This document shows positions 45,251 to 53,936 of a DNA stretch of 64,000 nt, one piece after another. The DNA lies in contig CAVSND010000020.1 of assembly GCA_963729215.1 (NCBI GenBank), positions 62,001 through 126,000 on the forward strand, written 5' to 3'. The notes below the pieces were generated by a model that had not been told where the DNA came from, searched no databases, and saw nothing but the letters and a program-made list of their open reading frames with translations. Made by a program: the position numbers and the translations under genes. Source of the stretch: CAVQJU01 sp963729215. Its GTDB lineage: Bacteria > Acidobacteriota > Vicinamibacteria > Vicinamibacterales > CAVVIG01. Position 1 is the stretch's first letter, and each line of letters starts with the position of its first letter.

Positions 45251-45914
45251 ATTGGAATAATCGCGAATACAACCGATCGTGCGACGCCTGCCAGAGATCC
45301 GCGAGCGGCGCGGTCTGCGCCGCGTCCTCGACTGCGATCGCCATCCCCATGGCCAGCGCGCGATCGAGGTCGTCCGCCCGCTCGTCCAGCAGGCGCTGCG
45401 CGTCGGTGGTGCCGGTGATGCCGAGGCGGACGGCGGCCGACAGCGTGCCGCGGCACACGCCGAACAGGAACAGGCGCGCCGCGGCCTGGCGATCGACGCC
45501 AAGCGCACGGAGGCTCGCGCCGAAAATCGGCGCGTGGTGACGAGCCAGAGACGACGACCGCACGCTGTCGCACAGCGCCCGGATTTCCGGGCGAGGGAAC
45601 GATCGCTCGACCGTGCCGATCCAGGCACGTCCCTGGACGCGGCTGGCACGGTTGGCGACCGGGTTGCGCAGGAACGCGTCGCAGCGCCCGTCGAGCGCCC
45701 CGAGCGCCGCCGGATCGTCGTGCGCGCCCATGACAAAGGGCAGGCTGCCGGAGGCAGCCTGCATCACCGCGTCCCGGACGAACCGCGCCAGCGAGGCGGC
45801 GGTGACCTCGCCCTGCTGCCACGCCGCTTCAAGACCGCTCGAGTGGGCGAAGCCTCCTGCCGGAAAGGCCGAGTCGGCCAACTGCCACTCGAGCCACGAA
45901 GAGAATCTGGTCAT
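45246..45914 (-). CDS. ureF: Urease accessory protein UreF
   Basis: 'LLEWQLADSAFPAGGF'-type start is seen as 'SSWLEWQLADSAFPAGGFAH' with 'SSGLEAAWQQGEVTAASLAR', the classical UreF opening. Later helices include 'ALGVDRQAAARLFLFGVCRG' and 'LSAAVRLGITGTTDAQRLLD'. UreF forms the UreD-UreF-UreG chaperone complex and controls UreG GTPase activity. 222 residues, intact. The start codon and next three codons (M-T-R-F) are written by the end of a GTCATCTG array arm, and the stop by a REP half-element. Confidence 0.9.
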   Translation of the reverse strand: MTRFSSWLEWQLADSAFPAGGFAHSSGLEAAWQQGEVTAASLARFVRDAVMQAASGSLPFVMGAHDDPAALGALDGRCDAFLRNPVANRASRVQGRAWIGTVERSFPRPEIRALCDSVRSSSLARHHAPIFGASLRALGVDRQAAARLFLFGVCRGTLSAAVRLGITGTTDAQRLLDERADDLDRALAMGMAIAVEDAAQTAPLADLWQASHDRLYSRLFQS

Positions 45915-46009
45915 TTGGTCATCTCGTCATCTGGTCATCGTTTGGCAATTGGACAATCTGATCAATGAATCAACGATGACCAGATGATGAGATGACCAGA
46001 TGACCAAAT
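45906..46009. repeat. Mirror-image array of GTCATCTG units (copy 2 of 3), within the urease operon
   Basis: Left arm TGGTCATTTGGTCATCTCGT (45908 onward), right arm GATGACCAGATGATGAGATG (45975 onward). The centre contains CAATTGGACAATCTGATCAA and CAACG, resembling the other two copies. It lies between ureC and ureF, which run in the same direction, and overlaps the first codons of ureF. Confidence 0.85.
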
Positions 46010-46017
46010 TCGCCCGG

Positions 46018-47734
46018 TCAGAACAGAAAGTACCGCTGCGCCAGCGGTAGCACCGCAGCGGGCGCCGAGACGAGTCTTTCTCCATCAGCCGTGACCGTGT
46101 AGGTTTCCGGATCGACGTGCATGACCGGCATCGTGTCGTTGAGCTTCATGTCGCGCTTGCCCAGGTTGCGGCAGCCGCGCACCGCCACCATCCGCTTGCC
46201 GACGCCGTAGCGGCCGGCGATGCCGGCCTCGAGCGACGACTGCGACACGAACGCGAGGGAGATCGCCGCCGTGGCGCGCCCGAACGCGCCGAACATCGGC
46301 CGCATGAGCACGGGCTGCGGCGTGGGAATCGACGCGTTCGCGTCGCCCATCTGCGCCCACGCGATGAAGCCGCCCTTGATGACCATCTCCGGCTTGACGC
46401 CGAAGAACTCGGGGCGCCACAACACGAGGTCGGCCAGCTTGCCCGCCTCGACCGAGCCCACCTCGTGCGACATCCCATGCGCGATGGCGGGGTTGATCGT
46501 GTACTTGGCGATGTAGCGCCTGATGCGCACGTTGTCGTTCGCGCCCTGCTCCGCGGCAAGCCGGCCGCGCTCGTGCCGCATCTTGTCGGCTGTCTGCCAC
46601 GTCCGGCAGATCACCTCGCCGACGCGGCCCATCGCCTGGCTGTCGCTCGACATCATGCTGATCGCGCCCAGGTCGTGCAGCACGTCCTCGGCGGCGATCG
46701 TCTCGCCGCGGATCCGGCTTTCCGCGAACGCCACGTCCTCCGCGATGTTCTTGTCGAGGTGATGGCAGACCATCAGCATGTCGAGGTGTTCGTCGAGCGT
46801 GTTGACGGTGTAGGGCCGCGTGGGGTTCGTCGAGCTTGGCAGCACGTTCGGCTCGCCGCACACGCGGATGATGTCCGGCGCGTGCCCGCCGCCCGCGCCC
46901 TCCGTGTGGTACGTGTGGATCGTCCGGCCCTTGAAGGCCGCGATCGAGTCGTCTACGAAGCCCGATTCGTTCAGCGTGTCCGTGTGAATCGTGACCTGCA
47001 CGTCGTGCTGCTCGGCGACGCGCAGGCACGCGTCGATCGCCGCGGGCGTCGTGCCCCAGTCCTCGTGCAGCTTCAACCCGATCGCGCCGCCGAGGATCTG
47101 TTCGACCAGGCCCTCGGGCGCCGACGAATTGCCCTTGCCCGTGAAGCCGAAGTTCATCGGGAACACGTCCGTGGACTCGAGCATCAGGCGGATATGCCCG
47201 CTCCCCGGCGTACAGGTCGTCGCGTTGGTCCCAGTGGCCGGTCCCGTGCCGCCGCCGACGAACGTCGTCACGCCGCTCGCGAGCGCGGTGAAGATCTGCT
47301 GCGGCGAGATGAAGTGGATGTGCGTGTCGATGCCGCCCGCCGTGACGATGAGGCCTTCCGCCGGCGATGGCTTCGGTGGTGACGCCGACGACCATGCCGG
47401 GCGAGACGCCGGCCATGACGTCGGGATTGCCGGCCTTGCCGATGCCGCTGATGCGCCCCGCCTTGATGCCGATGTCGGCCTTGTAGATGCCGGTGTAGTC
47501 GACGATCAGCGCGTTGGTGATGACGCAGTCGAGGGCGTCCGCCTCGCTGACGCCGGTCGCCTGGCCCATGCCGTCGCGCAGCACCTTGCCGCCGCCGAAC
47601 TTGCATTCGTCGCCGTAGACCGCGTGATCGCGTTCGACTTCGGCCGAGAGCCCGGTGTCGCCGAGGCGCACGCGGTCGCCGGTCGTCGGGCCGAACAGCG
47701 CCGCGTAGTGGGAGCGATCAATGGAATGGGACAT
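46018..47734 (-). CDS. ureC: Urease alpha subunit UreC, one frameshift
   Basis: The start at 47734 gives 'SHYAALFGPTTGDRVRLGDT', the standard UreC N-terminus. 'CVITNALIVDYTGIYKADIG' follows. The active-site parts are all seen: 'GAIGLKLHEDWGTTPAAIDA' (carbamylated Lys), 'VQVTIHTDTLNESGFVDDSI', 'TYHTEGAGGGHAPDIIRVCG' and 'MLMVCHHLDKNIAEDVAFAE' (catalytic His). One extra base near 47358 breaks the frame between 'TTEAIAGG' and the HIH metal motif; its removal gives TEAIAGEGLIVTAGGIDTHIH. Length then is about 571 residues, normal for the nickel-containing subunit that hydrolyses urea to ammonia and carbamate. All nickel ligands are retained, so the frameshift is probably an error. Confidence 0.93.
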
Positions 47735-47735
47735 A

Positions 47736-47830
47736 GGGGTTCGAGGGGTTCAAGAGGTTCAAGGGGTTCAAGGGGTTCAGAGGTTCACGAGGTTCACGAG
47801 TCACGAGCCAGGTCCACGGGTTCACGAGTT
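47736..47830. repeat. Array of GGTTC-AAGAG units between ureC and ureAB
   Basis: Units such as GGTTCGAGG, GGTTCAAGA, GGTTCAAGG and GGTTCACGA repeat at 9-10-base spacing. Orientation is opposite to the GAACCTCTC array on the other side of ureAB (48541-48629), so the two frame ureAB as inverted arms. It touches the stop of ureAB at 47822. Confidence 0.8.
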
Positions 47831-48538
47831 GCCGGCGTTCTCGAATTCGCGGGCGAAGTCGTTGCCGCCGCGGATGACGGCGTTGCCGGCGATGGCGACC
47901 AGCGCGACGGTGCGGGTTTCGCCGGGTTCGAAGCGGACCGCCGTGCCGGCGGGGATGTCGAGCCGCATGCCGTACGACGCGCGGCGGTCGAAGGCGAGGG
48001 CGCGGTTGGTTTCGACGAAGTGATAGTGGCTGCCGACCTGGATCGGACGATCGCCCGTGTTCGTGACGGCGAGCTGCGCCGTCTTGCGCCCGTCGTTCGC
48101 CGCGATTTGCCCCGGCGCACACGTAATCGCTCCGGGCGTGCTCGCGTCGGCTGCCGTCGCGTCCGGCTTCGGCCGGACGTTCGCCGGCACCGGCAGGAAG
48201 CTTCCGTAGAGCGCCAACTCCAGATCGCCGTGCTCGGCAGCGATCGGATGATGCACCGTCACGAGCTTGGTGCCGTCGGGGAACGTCCCCTCGACCTGCA
48301 CTTCGTGCACGAGCTCCGGCACGCCGTCCATCACGTCGGCGCGGCCAAGGAGCCGGCGGCCGAGATCCATCAGCGTGGCGACCGATTGCCCGTCGCGGAT
48401 GAACTCCAGGATCTGCGTGGCGATGAGCGCGACCGCTTCCGGATGATTCAACCGCACGCCGCGCGCCAGCCGCTTCTGCGCCAGCACGCCGGCCTGATGC
48501 AGCGTGAGCTTGTCGATTTCATGCGGCGTCAAATGCAT
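47822..48538 (-). CDS. ureAB: Fused urease gamma-beta subunit (UreA-UreB)
   Basis: The start at 48538 gives a complete UreA: 'LTPHEIDKLTLHQAGVLAQK', 'LNHPEAVALIATQILEFIRD', 'VPELVHEVQVEGTFPDGTKL', 'VTVHHPI'. After a linker the UreB part follows: 'RKTAQLAVTNTGDRPIQVGS', 'HYHFVETNRALAFDRRASYG' and 'DIPAGTAVRFEPGETRTVAL'. Total 238 residues. Such gamma-beta fusions are known, for example in Helicobacter UreA. The linker 'PANVRPKPDATAADAS' is encoded by DNA (48156-48188) closely matching one half of the REP-like element of the window, so the fusion probably arose by insertion of a REP between the genes. Confidence 0.92.
   Translation of the reverse strand: MHLTPHEIDKLTLHQAGVLAQKRLARGVRLNHPEAVALIATQILEFIRDGQSVATLMDLGRRLLGRADVMDGVPELVHEVQVEGTFPDGTKLVTVHHPIAAEHGDLELALYGSFLPVPANVRPKPDATAADASTPGAITCAPGQIAANDGRKTAQLAVTNTGDRPIQVGSHYHFVETNRALAFDRRASYGMRLDIPAGTAVRFEPGETRTVALVAIAGNAVIRGGNDFAREFENAGNS
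48156..48188. repeat. Degenerate REP-like element inside the ureAB linker
   Basis: GTCGCGTCCGGCTTCGGCCG at 48156 onward differs from the REP consensus GTAGCGTCCGGCTTCAGCCG at two positions. The stem GTCCGGC/GCCGGAC at 48161-48178 is intact. On the minus strand the 33 bases that encode PANVRPKPDAT match the right half of the element at 32948-32980 at 29 of 33 positions by hand alignment. Confidence 0.65.
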
Positions 48539-48540
48539 CA

Positions 48541-48629
48541 GCGAACCTCTTGAACCTCTCGAACCTCTAGAACCTCTCGAACCTCTCGAACCCCTCGAAC
48601 CTTTCGAACCCCTCGAACCTCTAGAACTT
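48541..48629. repeat. Array of GAACCTCTC units between ureAB and ureD
   Basis: About nine consecutive 9-bp units (GAACCTCTT, GAACCTCTC, GAACCTCTA, GAACCCCTC, GAACCTTTC) lie directly before the ureAB start on the minus-strand path. The last unit CTAGAAC supplies the TAG stop of ureD. Confidence 0.85.
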
Positions 48630-49442
48630 ACAAGCCCATGGATCGTCGCCCAGCAGCGACGGCACGACGGCCAGATACTGCCGCAGCGCGGCGCCCACCT
48701 GTTCGACCGAGACGCCCGCCACCCGCAGGAGGACACCATCGTCTCCGAGCGGCGCCGCGGAGACGAGCAGGTCGGCGCGCTTCGGCACCGCCGCCGATCC
48801 GAGCGAGCCGGCGAGCTGGGCGGCCGTCGTCCGCAGCGCGGGGCCCGACAGCACGGCCATCGCGAGGCAGTTGAAGCGATCCATGCGCTCCGCGAGGATG
48901 CCGTGTTCCGGCGACAGCACCAGGCCGTCGTGCAGCACGAGCCGTTCGCCGCGCGAGATGCGCGTGTGGCTGCGGTACTCGTCGAACTGCCACCGCTCGC
49001 CCGAGCCGATCCGTCCGGCCGTCAGCCAGTCCACCAGCACGAGGCTCGCGCCGTCGGCGAGGTGCACGTGCTGCTCCTGTGTGTATCGCGATCCCGCGAA
49101 GCAGACGACCGGATCCGGCAGCAGCACGAGCAGGCTATCGTCATCGACGCGCGCGCGCAATCGTTGCGACGCGCCGCGGTCCGACCGGTACACTTTTGTC
49201 GACGCTTGTGTCGCGACGAGCGCGTGCGCTCCGGGATCGACGGTGATCCCGATCGACAACGCGTCGCCGCCGAGCAGGCCGCCGCCGTACGTCGAAAGGT
49301 AGACCCAGGCCGACTCGCCGGCGTGTCCAGGGTTGAGCACCTTGAGCGGGCTGGCGGCCAGCGCGCGCGTCAGCGCCGTGGCGCTGCGGACGCGCGTGAA
49401 CTGCAGCTCGCCGACCCCTGGCGCCGTGGGTGCCGTTGTCAG
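48621..49442 (-). CDS. ureD: Urease accessory protein UreD
   Basis: Conserved blocks are 'WVYLSTYGGGLLGGDALSIG', 'HALVATQASTKVYRSDRGAS', 'SLLVLLPDPVVCFAGSRYTQ', 'SLVLVDWLTAGRIGSGERWQ' and 'RLVLHDGLVLSPEHG', all typical of UreD/UreH. The start is uncertain: a GTG at 49340 gives 'VLNPGHAGESAWVYLS', but family-like sequence ('RVRSATALTRALAASPLKVL') continues upstream in frame to about 49436, where no ATG, GTG or TTG is visible; a CTG at 49442 or an unseen frameshift is possible. UreD is the scaffold that docks UreF and UreG on apourease. It is the first gene of the operon and starts directly after the cyclophilin gene. Confidence 0.85.
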   Translation of the reverse strand: MTTAPTAPGVGELQFTRVRSATALTRALAASPLKVLNPGHAGESAWVYLSTYGGGLLGGDALSIGITVDPGAHALVATQASTKVYRSDRGASQRLRARVDDDSLLVLLPDPVVCFAGSRYTQEQHVHLADGASLVLVDWLTAGRIGSGERWQFDEYRSHTRISRGERLVLHDGLVLSPEHGILAERMDRFNCLAMAVLSGPALRTTAAQLAGSLGSAAVPKRADLLVSAAPLGDDGVLLRVAGVSVEQVGAALRQYLAVVPSLLGDDPWACKF

Positions 49443-49455
49443 CGTCGCCGTAACG

Positions 49456-49968
49456 CTATTTTCTTTCGATCGTCACGGACTCGACGGTGATGGGCTTGAT
49501 CGGACGATCGCCGGGTTTGCTCGTCGCCGTCGAGCCAATCTTCTTGATCACGTCCATGCCGGAAACAACTTCGCCGAAGACGGTGTGCTTGTTGTCCAGC
49601 CACGACGTCTCGGCCAGCGTGATGAAGAACTGCCCGCCGTTGGTGTTGGGTCCGCGGTTGGCCATCGACAGGATGCCCGGCTTGGTGTGCCGGAGCGTGG
49701 GATGGAACTCGTCCTCGAAGTTGTACCCGGGCCCGCCGGTGCCTTGTCCGAGCGGATCGCCGCCCTGAATCATGAAGGCGTCGATCACGCGGTGGAAGAC
49801 GGTGCCGTTGTAGTAGGGCGTCTTCACTTTCTTGCCGGAGCGCGGATCGGTCCACTCCTTCGTGCCCTCGGCCAGTCCGGTGAAGTTCGCCACTGTTTTC
49901 GGCGCCTTGTCGTCGAACAACTGGATCGTGAAGTTACCTTCGCTGGTTGTGAAATGCGCGTACAACAT
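49456..49968 (-). CDS. Cyclophilin-type peptidyl-prolyl cis-trans isomerase, cytoplasmic
   Basis: ATG 49968 ('LYAHFTTSEGNFTIQLFDDK') has GGAGAG upstream. The cyclophilin active site is 'NGTVFHRVIDAFMIQGGDPL' (FHR), 'GILSMANRGPNTNGGQFFIT' (Q-F-F) and 'WLDNKHTVFGEVVSGMDVIK' (W/H). No signal peptide. 170 residues. It catalyses prolyl isomerisation. It lies directly upstream of ureD on the same strand, 14 bases apart, and may be read together with the urease genes. Confidence 0.92.
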   Translation of the reverse strand: MLYAHFTTSEGNFTIQLFDDKAPKTVANFTGLAEGTKEWTDPRSGKKVKTPYYNGTVFHRVIDAFMIQGGDPLGQGTGGPGYNFEDEFHPTLRHTKPGILSMANRGPNTNGGQFFITLAETSWLDNKHTVFGEVVSGMDVIKKIGSTATSKPGDRPIKPITVESVTIERK

Positions 49969-50009
49969 TGATATGCTCTCTCCGTGGTCGGCTGCTGCGG
50001 CCCGCGACG

Positions 50010-50927
50010 ATGCCTCGATCATACCGGTACTTGCAGCTGGATGTCTTCACCGACCATCTCTTTGGCGGCAACCAGCTCGCCGTGTTTCTCGATGGCCGCG
50101 GGCTGTCCGGCGACACCATGCAGGCCGTCGCCAGGGAGATGAATTTTTCTGAAACAACCTTCATCCTGCCGGCCGAGCGTCCCGACACCGATGTGCGCAT
50201 GCGCATCTTCACGCCGGGCGCCGAGATGCCGATTGCCGGGCACCCCACGATTGGCAGCACGTTCGCGCTGGCGCGTGCGGGCGTGATCGCGCCCGGACGC
50301 GAACGGTTTGTGTTTGGTCTCGGCGCCGGTCCCACTCCGGTGGCGCTCACGTGGCGAGACGCCGACCTGGGCTTCGCATGGATGACGCAGCCGCTGCCGG
50401 AGTTCCGCCCTCCGATCGCCAATCCCGGCCTCGCCGCGTCGGCGCTCAGCCTGCGGGAAGACGACGTGGCGGGCACGAACCTGCCCGTGCAGGTCGTGTC
50501 GTGCGGCGTCGCGTTTCTCTTCGTGCCCGTCTCGACCAGGAGCGCCGTGGACCGCGCGGCGATGAATCCGCCGGCGTATGCCGAGCTCATGCGCAGCGTA
50601 CAGGCCGAGGTGAACGGGGCTTTTTTCTTCACGGCTGAGCAGGGTCATCCCGCAGCCACCGTGTACAGCCGCATGTTTGCGCCGGACGTCGGTATCGCCG
50701 AAGATCCCGCGACGGGGATAGCGAGCGGGCCGCTGGGCTGCTATCTTGTGCGGCACCACGTGGTGGCCCCCGATCGGGCGGGCGCGATGTTGAGCCTGCA
50801 GGGAGTGAAGATGGGGCGCCCGAGCCAGGTGCATATGTCGATTGGAGTCACAGGCGGCGAGATCAGCTCCGTGCGCGTAGGCGGGGAGGCCGTTCTCGCT
50901 GGTGAAGGCACGCTTTTTATTCCTTAA
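50010..50927 (+). CDS. PhzF-family isomerase/epimerase
   Basis: 'YLQLDVFTDHLFGGNQLAVF' is the standard PhzF opening; the catalytic Glu lies in 'VAREMNFSETTFILPAERPD'; 'MRIFTPGAEMPIAGHPTIGS' and 'GIAEDPATGIASGPLGCYLV' are the two-fold related conserved blocks. PhzF proteins share the diaminopimelate-epimerase fold; most members act on unknown substrates. 305 residues from ATG 50010. It is divergent from the cyclophilin and followed after 10 bases by a second cyclophilin. Confidence 0.9.
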   Translation: MPRSYRYLQLDVFTDHLFGGNQLAVFLDGRGLSGDTMQAVAREMNFSETTFILPAERPDTDVRMRIFTPGAEMPIAGHPTIGSTFALARAGVIAPGRERFVFGLGAGPTPVALTWRDADLGFAWMTQPLPEFRPPIANPGLAASALSLREDDVAGTNLPVQVVSCGVAFLFVPVSTRSAVDRAAMNPPAYAELMRSVQAEVNGAFFFTAEQGHPAATVYSRMFAPDVGIAEDPATGIASGPLGCYLVRHHVVAPDRAGAMLSLQGVKMGRPSQVHMSIGVTGGEISSVRVGGEAVLAGEGTLFIP

Positions 50928-50937
50928 GGAGATGGTT

Positions 50938-51609
50938 ATGCGTCGTGTGTTCGTTCTTGCTGCTGTGGCCCTGGCCGCCGTATCCGTTCCGTTCGTCGCG
51001 ACGATCTTCGCCGCGGGCCAGGCACCGGCCGCGGCGACCAAGCCGTCCAAGCTTCTGACCCCGGCGGCGCTCACCGCCAAGGCCCCGGCTCTGTTCAAGG
51101 CGAAGTTCGACACCAGCAAGGGCGTGTTCATCGTCGAGGTGCACCGCGACTGGGCGCCGCTCGGCGCCGACCGGTTCTACAACATGGTCACCAACGGGTT
51201 CTTCAGCGGCGTCCGGTTCTTTCGCGTGATTCCCGGCTTCATGGCCCAGTTCGGGATCAACGGCAACCCGGCCGTGACGGCTGCGTGGAACAAGGTCGAG
51301 CTGAAAGACGATCCGGCCACCAAGCAGAGCAACACGCGCGGGTTCATCACCTACGGCACCACCGGCCGCCCGAACACCCGCGGCACGCAGGTCTTCATCA
51401 ACTACAAGGACAACTCGTTTCTCGATCCCCAGGGCTTCGTGCCGTTCGGCCAGGTTACGGAAGGCATGGAGGTCGTGGACATGCTGAACTCGGAGTACGC
51501 CAGCAAACCGCAGGACGCCCAGTCGCGCATTTCAGCCGAGGGCAACAAGTTCCTCGTGGCGACCTTCCCGAAGCTCGACTACATCAAAACCGCCACCATC
51601 GCGAAATAA
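50938..51609 (+). CDS. Secreted cyclophilin-type peptidyl-prolyl cis-trans isomerase
   Basis: ATG 50938 is 6 bases from AAGGAG (50926-50931); an ATG two codons earlier is possible. 'RRVFVLAAVALAAVSVPFVA' is a signal peptide. The cyclophilin core: 'DRFYNMVTNGFFSGVRFFRV', 'IPGFMAQFGINGNPAVTAAW', 'RGFITYGTTGRPNTRGTQVF' and 'QGFVPFGQVTEGMEVVDMLN'. The Trp and Gln at the binding site are partly changed (R-F-F-R-V and T-Q-V-F retained), as in bacterial periplasmic forms. 223 residues. Confidence 0.9.
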   Translation: MRRVFVLAAVALAAVSVPFVATIFAAGQAPAAATKPSKLLTPAALTAKAPALFKAKFDTSKGVFIVEVHRDWAPLGADRFYNMVTNGFFSGVRFFRVIPGFMAQFGINGNPAVTAAWNKVELKDDPATKQSNTRGFITYGTTGRPNTRGTQVFINYKDNSFLDPQGFVPFGQVTEGMEVVDMLNSEYASKPQDAQSRISAEGNKFLVATFPKLDYIKTATIAK

Positions 51610-51611
51610 CG

Positions 51612-51717
51612 AATCTAGTCATTTAGTCATCTGGTCATCTGGTCATCGTTTTCCAATGTAGGAATCTCAAAATTGAGCAACGATCACCAGATGACTAGAT
51701 GACCAGATGACCAAATG
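51612..51717. repeat. Mirror-image array of GTCATCTG units (copy 3 of 3)
   Basis: The left arm AGTCATTTAGTCATCTGGTC begins 2 bases after the cyclophilin stop. The right arm CACCAGATGACTAGATGACC ends at the glgB start codon. The centre contains CCAATGTAGGAATC and GAGCAACG, comparable to the other two copies. The element fills the intergenic gap exactly. Confidence 0.85.
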
Positions 51718-51719
51718 AG

Positions 51720-53936
51720 ATGAATCCCACCAAAGAGGCCCCGCTCGATCGCGAGATTCGCGCGATCGTCGAGGGAACGAGCCAGAACGCTTTCGCGGTT
51801 CTCGGGCCGCACGAGGATTCGTCCGGATGGGTGGTGCGTGCGCTGTACCCGGCCGCGAAGTCGGTCGAGGTGCGCGTCTCGCGGACGGGCGAGCTGCGGC
51901 CCATGACGATGCGGCACCCGGCGGGACTGTTCGAGGTGCGTCTCGATCGGGCTGACGCGGCCGACTACCGTCTGCGGATCAATTACCGCGCGAACGGAGA
52001 CGGCGACCACCGCGTCGAGATCGACGATCCGTATCGCTACGGCCGCGTGCTCACCGACTTCGACCTGCACCTGTTCAACGAGGGGACGCATCATCGCGCG
52101 TTCGAGAAACTCGGGGCGCATCGCATCAAGGTCGGGACGACGACCGGCGTGCACTTCGCCGTCTGGGCGCCCAACGCCGACCGCGTGAGCCTGCTCGGCG
52201 ACTTCAACGGGTGGGACGGCCGGGTTCACGCCATGCGTCTGCTCGTCCCGTCGGGGATCTGGGAGATCTTCATGCCGGATCTTCCGGACGGCGAGCGCTA
52301 CAAGTTCGAAATTCGCACGGCGTCCGGCACGCTGCTGAAGAAGACCGATCCGTTCGGCCTCGCTTTTGAAGTCCCGCCGCAGTCCGCCGCCGTTGTCCGC
52401 GACATCTCCGGCTACAAGTGGCAGGACGACGAGTGGATGGCGAGCCGGCGCGAACAAGGCGGGCGGCTCGATCGGCCGATGGCGATCTACGAAGTGCATC
52501 TTGGCTCGTGGGCGCGCGTTCCGCAGGAGGGGAACCGGTTCCTCAGCTATGCCGAGCTGGCGCACCAGCTCGTGCCGTACGTGAAGGAAATGGGCTTCAC
52601 GCATATCGAACTGCTGCCCGTGATGGAGCACCCGTTCTCGGGATCCTGGGGCTACCAGGTGCTGGGATTCTTCGCGCCGACCAGCCGTTTCGGTCCGCCC
52701 GAGGATTTCAAGCTGTTCATCGACACCTGTCACCAGGCCGGCCTCGGCGTGATTCTCGACTGGGTGCCCGGTCATTTTCCGAAGGACGAGCACGGGCTGG
52801 CCCGCTTCGACGGCACGGCGCTCTTCGAGCACGCCGATCCGCGCCAGGGCGAGCATCAGGACTGGGGCACGTTGATCTTCAACTACGGCCGGCACGAGGT
52901 GCGGAATTTCCTGTTGTCGAACGCGTTGTTCTGGCTCGAGGAGTACCACGCGGACGGCCTGCGCGTAGACGCCGTGGCGTCGATGCTGTACCTCGATTAC
53001 TCACGCAACGAGGGGGAGTGGATTCCCAACGCATTTGGCGGACATGAGAATCTCGACGCCGTCACATTTCTGCAGGAGCTGAACCGGTTGACGCACGGTC
53101 AGCATTCCGGCTCCATCACGGCGGCCGAGGAATCCACGTCCTATCCGGGGGTGAGCCGGCCCGTGCACCTTGGCGGCCTCGGGTTCACCTACAAATGGAA
53201 CATGGGCTGGATGCACGACGTGCTGCACTACGCGCACGAAGATCCGATCTACCGGCGCTGGCACCACAACGACGTGACCTTTTCGATGCTCTACTCGTTC
53301 AGCGAGAACTTCATCCTGCCGTTTTCGCACGACGAGGTCGTCCACGGCAAGCGGTCGATGCTCGACAAGCTGCCAGGCGATGTGTGGCAGAAGCACGCGA
53401 CGCTGCGGACGCTCTACGCCTACATGTACGGGCATCCCGGCAAGAAACTGCTGTTCATGGGCGGCGAGTTCGGCCAGTGGCGCGAGTGGAATCACGATCG
53501 CAGCCTCGACTGGCACCTGCTGACCGATCCGGCGCACCAGGGCCTCCGCCGCTTCGTCCAGGACCTGAACTGGCATTACGCCGCCGAGCGTTCGCTGTAT
53601 GAATCGGATTACGCGCCCGAGGGCTTCCGCTGGATCGACTGCAACGACAGCGAACACAGCGTGATCTCGCTGATCCGCTATGGCGCCGACAGGCGTGACT
53701 TCCTCGTGATGGTGTTCAACTTCACGCCCGTCCCGCGCGAGCTCTGGCGGATCGGCGTGCCCGAACCTGGCCGGTACGACGAGATCCTCAACAGCGACAG
53801 CGAGCTGTACGGGGGAAGCAACGTCGGCAACCTCGGAGGCGTGAGCAGCGAGCCCGTCCCCGCGCACGGCCTGGACCACTCGGTGCTGCTGACCGTCCCA
53901 CCGCTCGGCGCGCTGTACTTGAAGCGACGACCTTGA
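51720..53936 (+). CDS. glgB: 1,4-alpha-glucan branching enzyme
   Basis: The N-terminal carbohydrate-binding module 48 pair is 'FAVLGPHEDSSGWVVRALYP' and 'HFAVWAPNADRVSLLGDFNG'. The catalytic barrel shows 'ELLPVMEHPFSGSWGYQVLG', 'ADGLRVDAVASMLYLDYSRN' (nucleophile Asp), 'GSITAAEESTSYPGVSRPVH' (acid/base Glu) and 'FILPFSHDEVVHGKRSMLDK' (third Asp). 738 residues, usual length, intact. The enzyme makes alpha-1,6 branches in glycogen. No other glg gene lies in the window. Its 3-prime end has been duplicated downstream (53901-54207). Confidence 0.95.
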   Translation: MNPTKEAPLDREIRAIVEGTSQNAFAVLGPHEDSSGWVVRALYPAAKSVEVRVSRTGELRPMTMRHPAGLFEVRLDRADAADYRLRINYRANGDGDHRVEIDDPYRYGRVLTDFDLHLFNEGTHHRAFEKLGAHRIKVGTTTGVHFAVWAPNADRVSLLGDFNGWDGRVHAMRLLVPSGIWEIFMPDLPDGERYKFEIRTASGTLLKKTDPFGLAFEVPPQSAAVVRDISGYKWQDDEWMASRREQGGRLDRPMAIYEVHLGSWARVPQEGNRFLSYAELAHQLVPYVKEMGFTHIELLPVMEHPFSGSWGYQVLGFFAPTSRFGPPEDFKLFIDTCHQAGLGVILDWVPGHFPKDEHGLARFDGTALFEHADPRQGEHQDWGTLIFNYGRHEVRNFLLSNALFWLEEYHADGLRVDAVASMLYLDYSRNEGEWIPNAFGGHENLDAVTFLQELNRLTHGQHSGSITAAEESTSYPGVSRPVHLGGLGFTYKWNMGWMHDVLHYAHEDPIYRRWHHNDVTFSMLYSFSENFILPFSHDEVVHGKRSMLDKLPGDVWQKHATLRTLYAYMYGHPGKKLLFMGGEFGQWREWNHDRSLDWHLLTDPAHQGLRRFVQDLNWHYAAERSLYESDYAPEGFRWIDCNDSEHSVISLIRYGADRRDFLVMVFNFTPVPRELWRIGVPEPGRYDEILNSDSELYGGSNVGNLGGVSSEPVPAHGLDHSVLLTVPPLGALYLKRRP

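Noticed and set aside
48504..48640. EPLEPLEPLEP peptide on the plus strand and GSRGSRG peptide on the minus strand
   Set aside because: Both are translations of the 9-bp GAACCTCTC array and not independent proteins.
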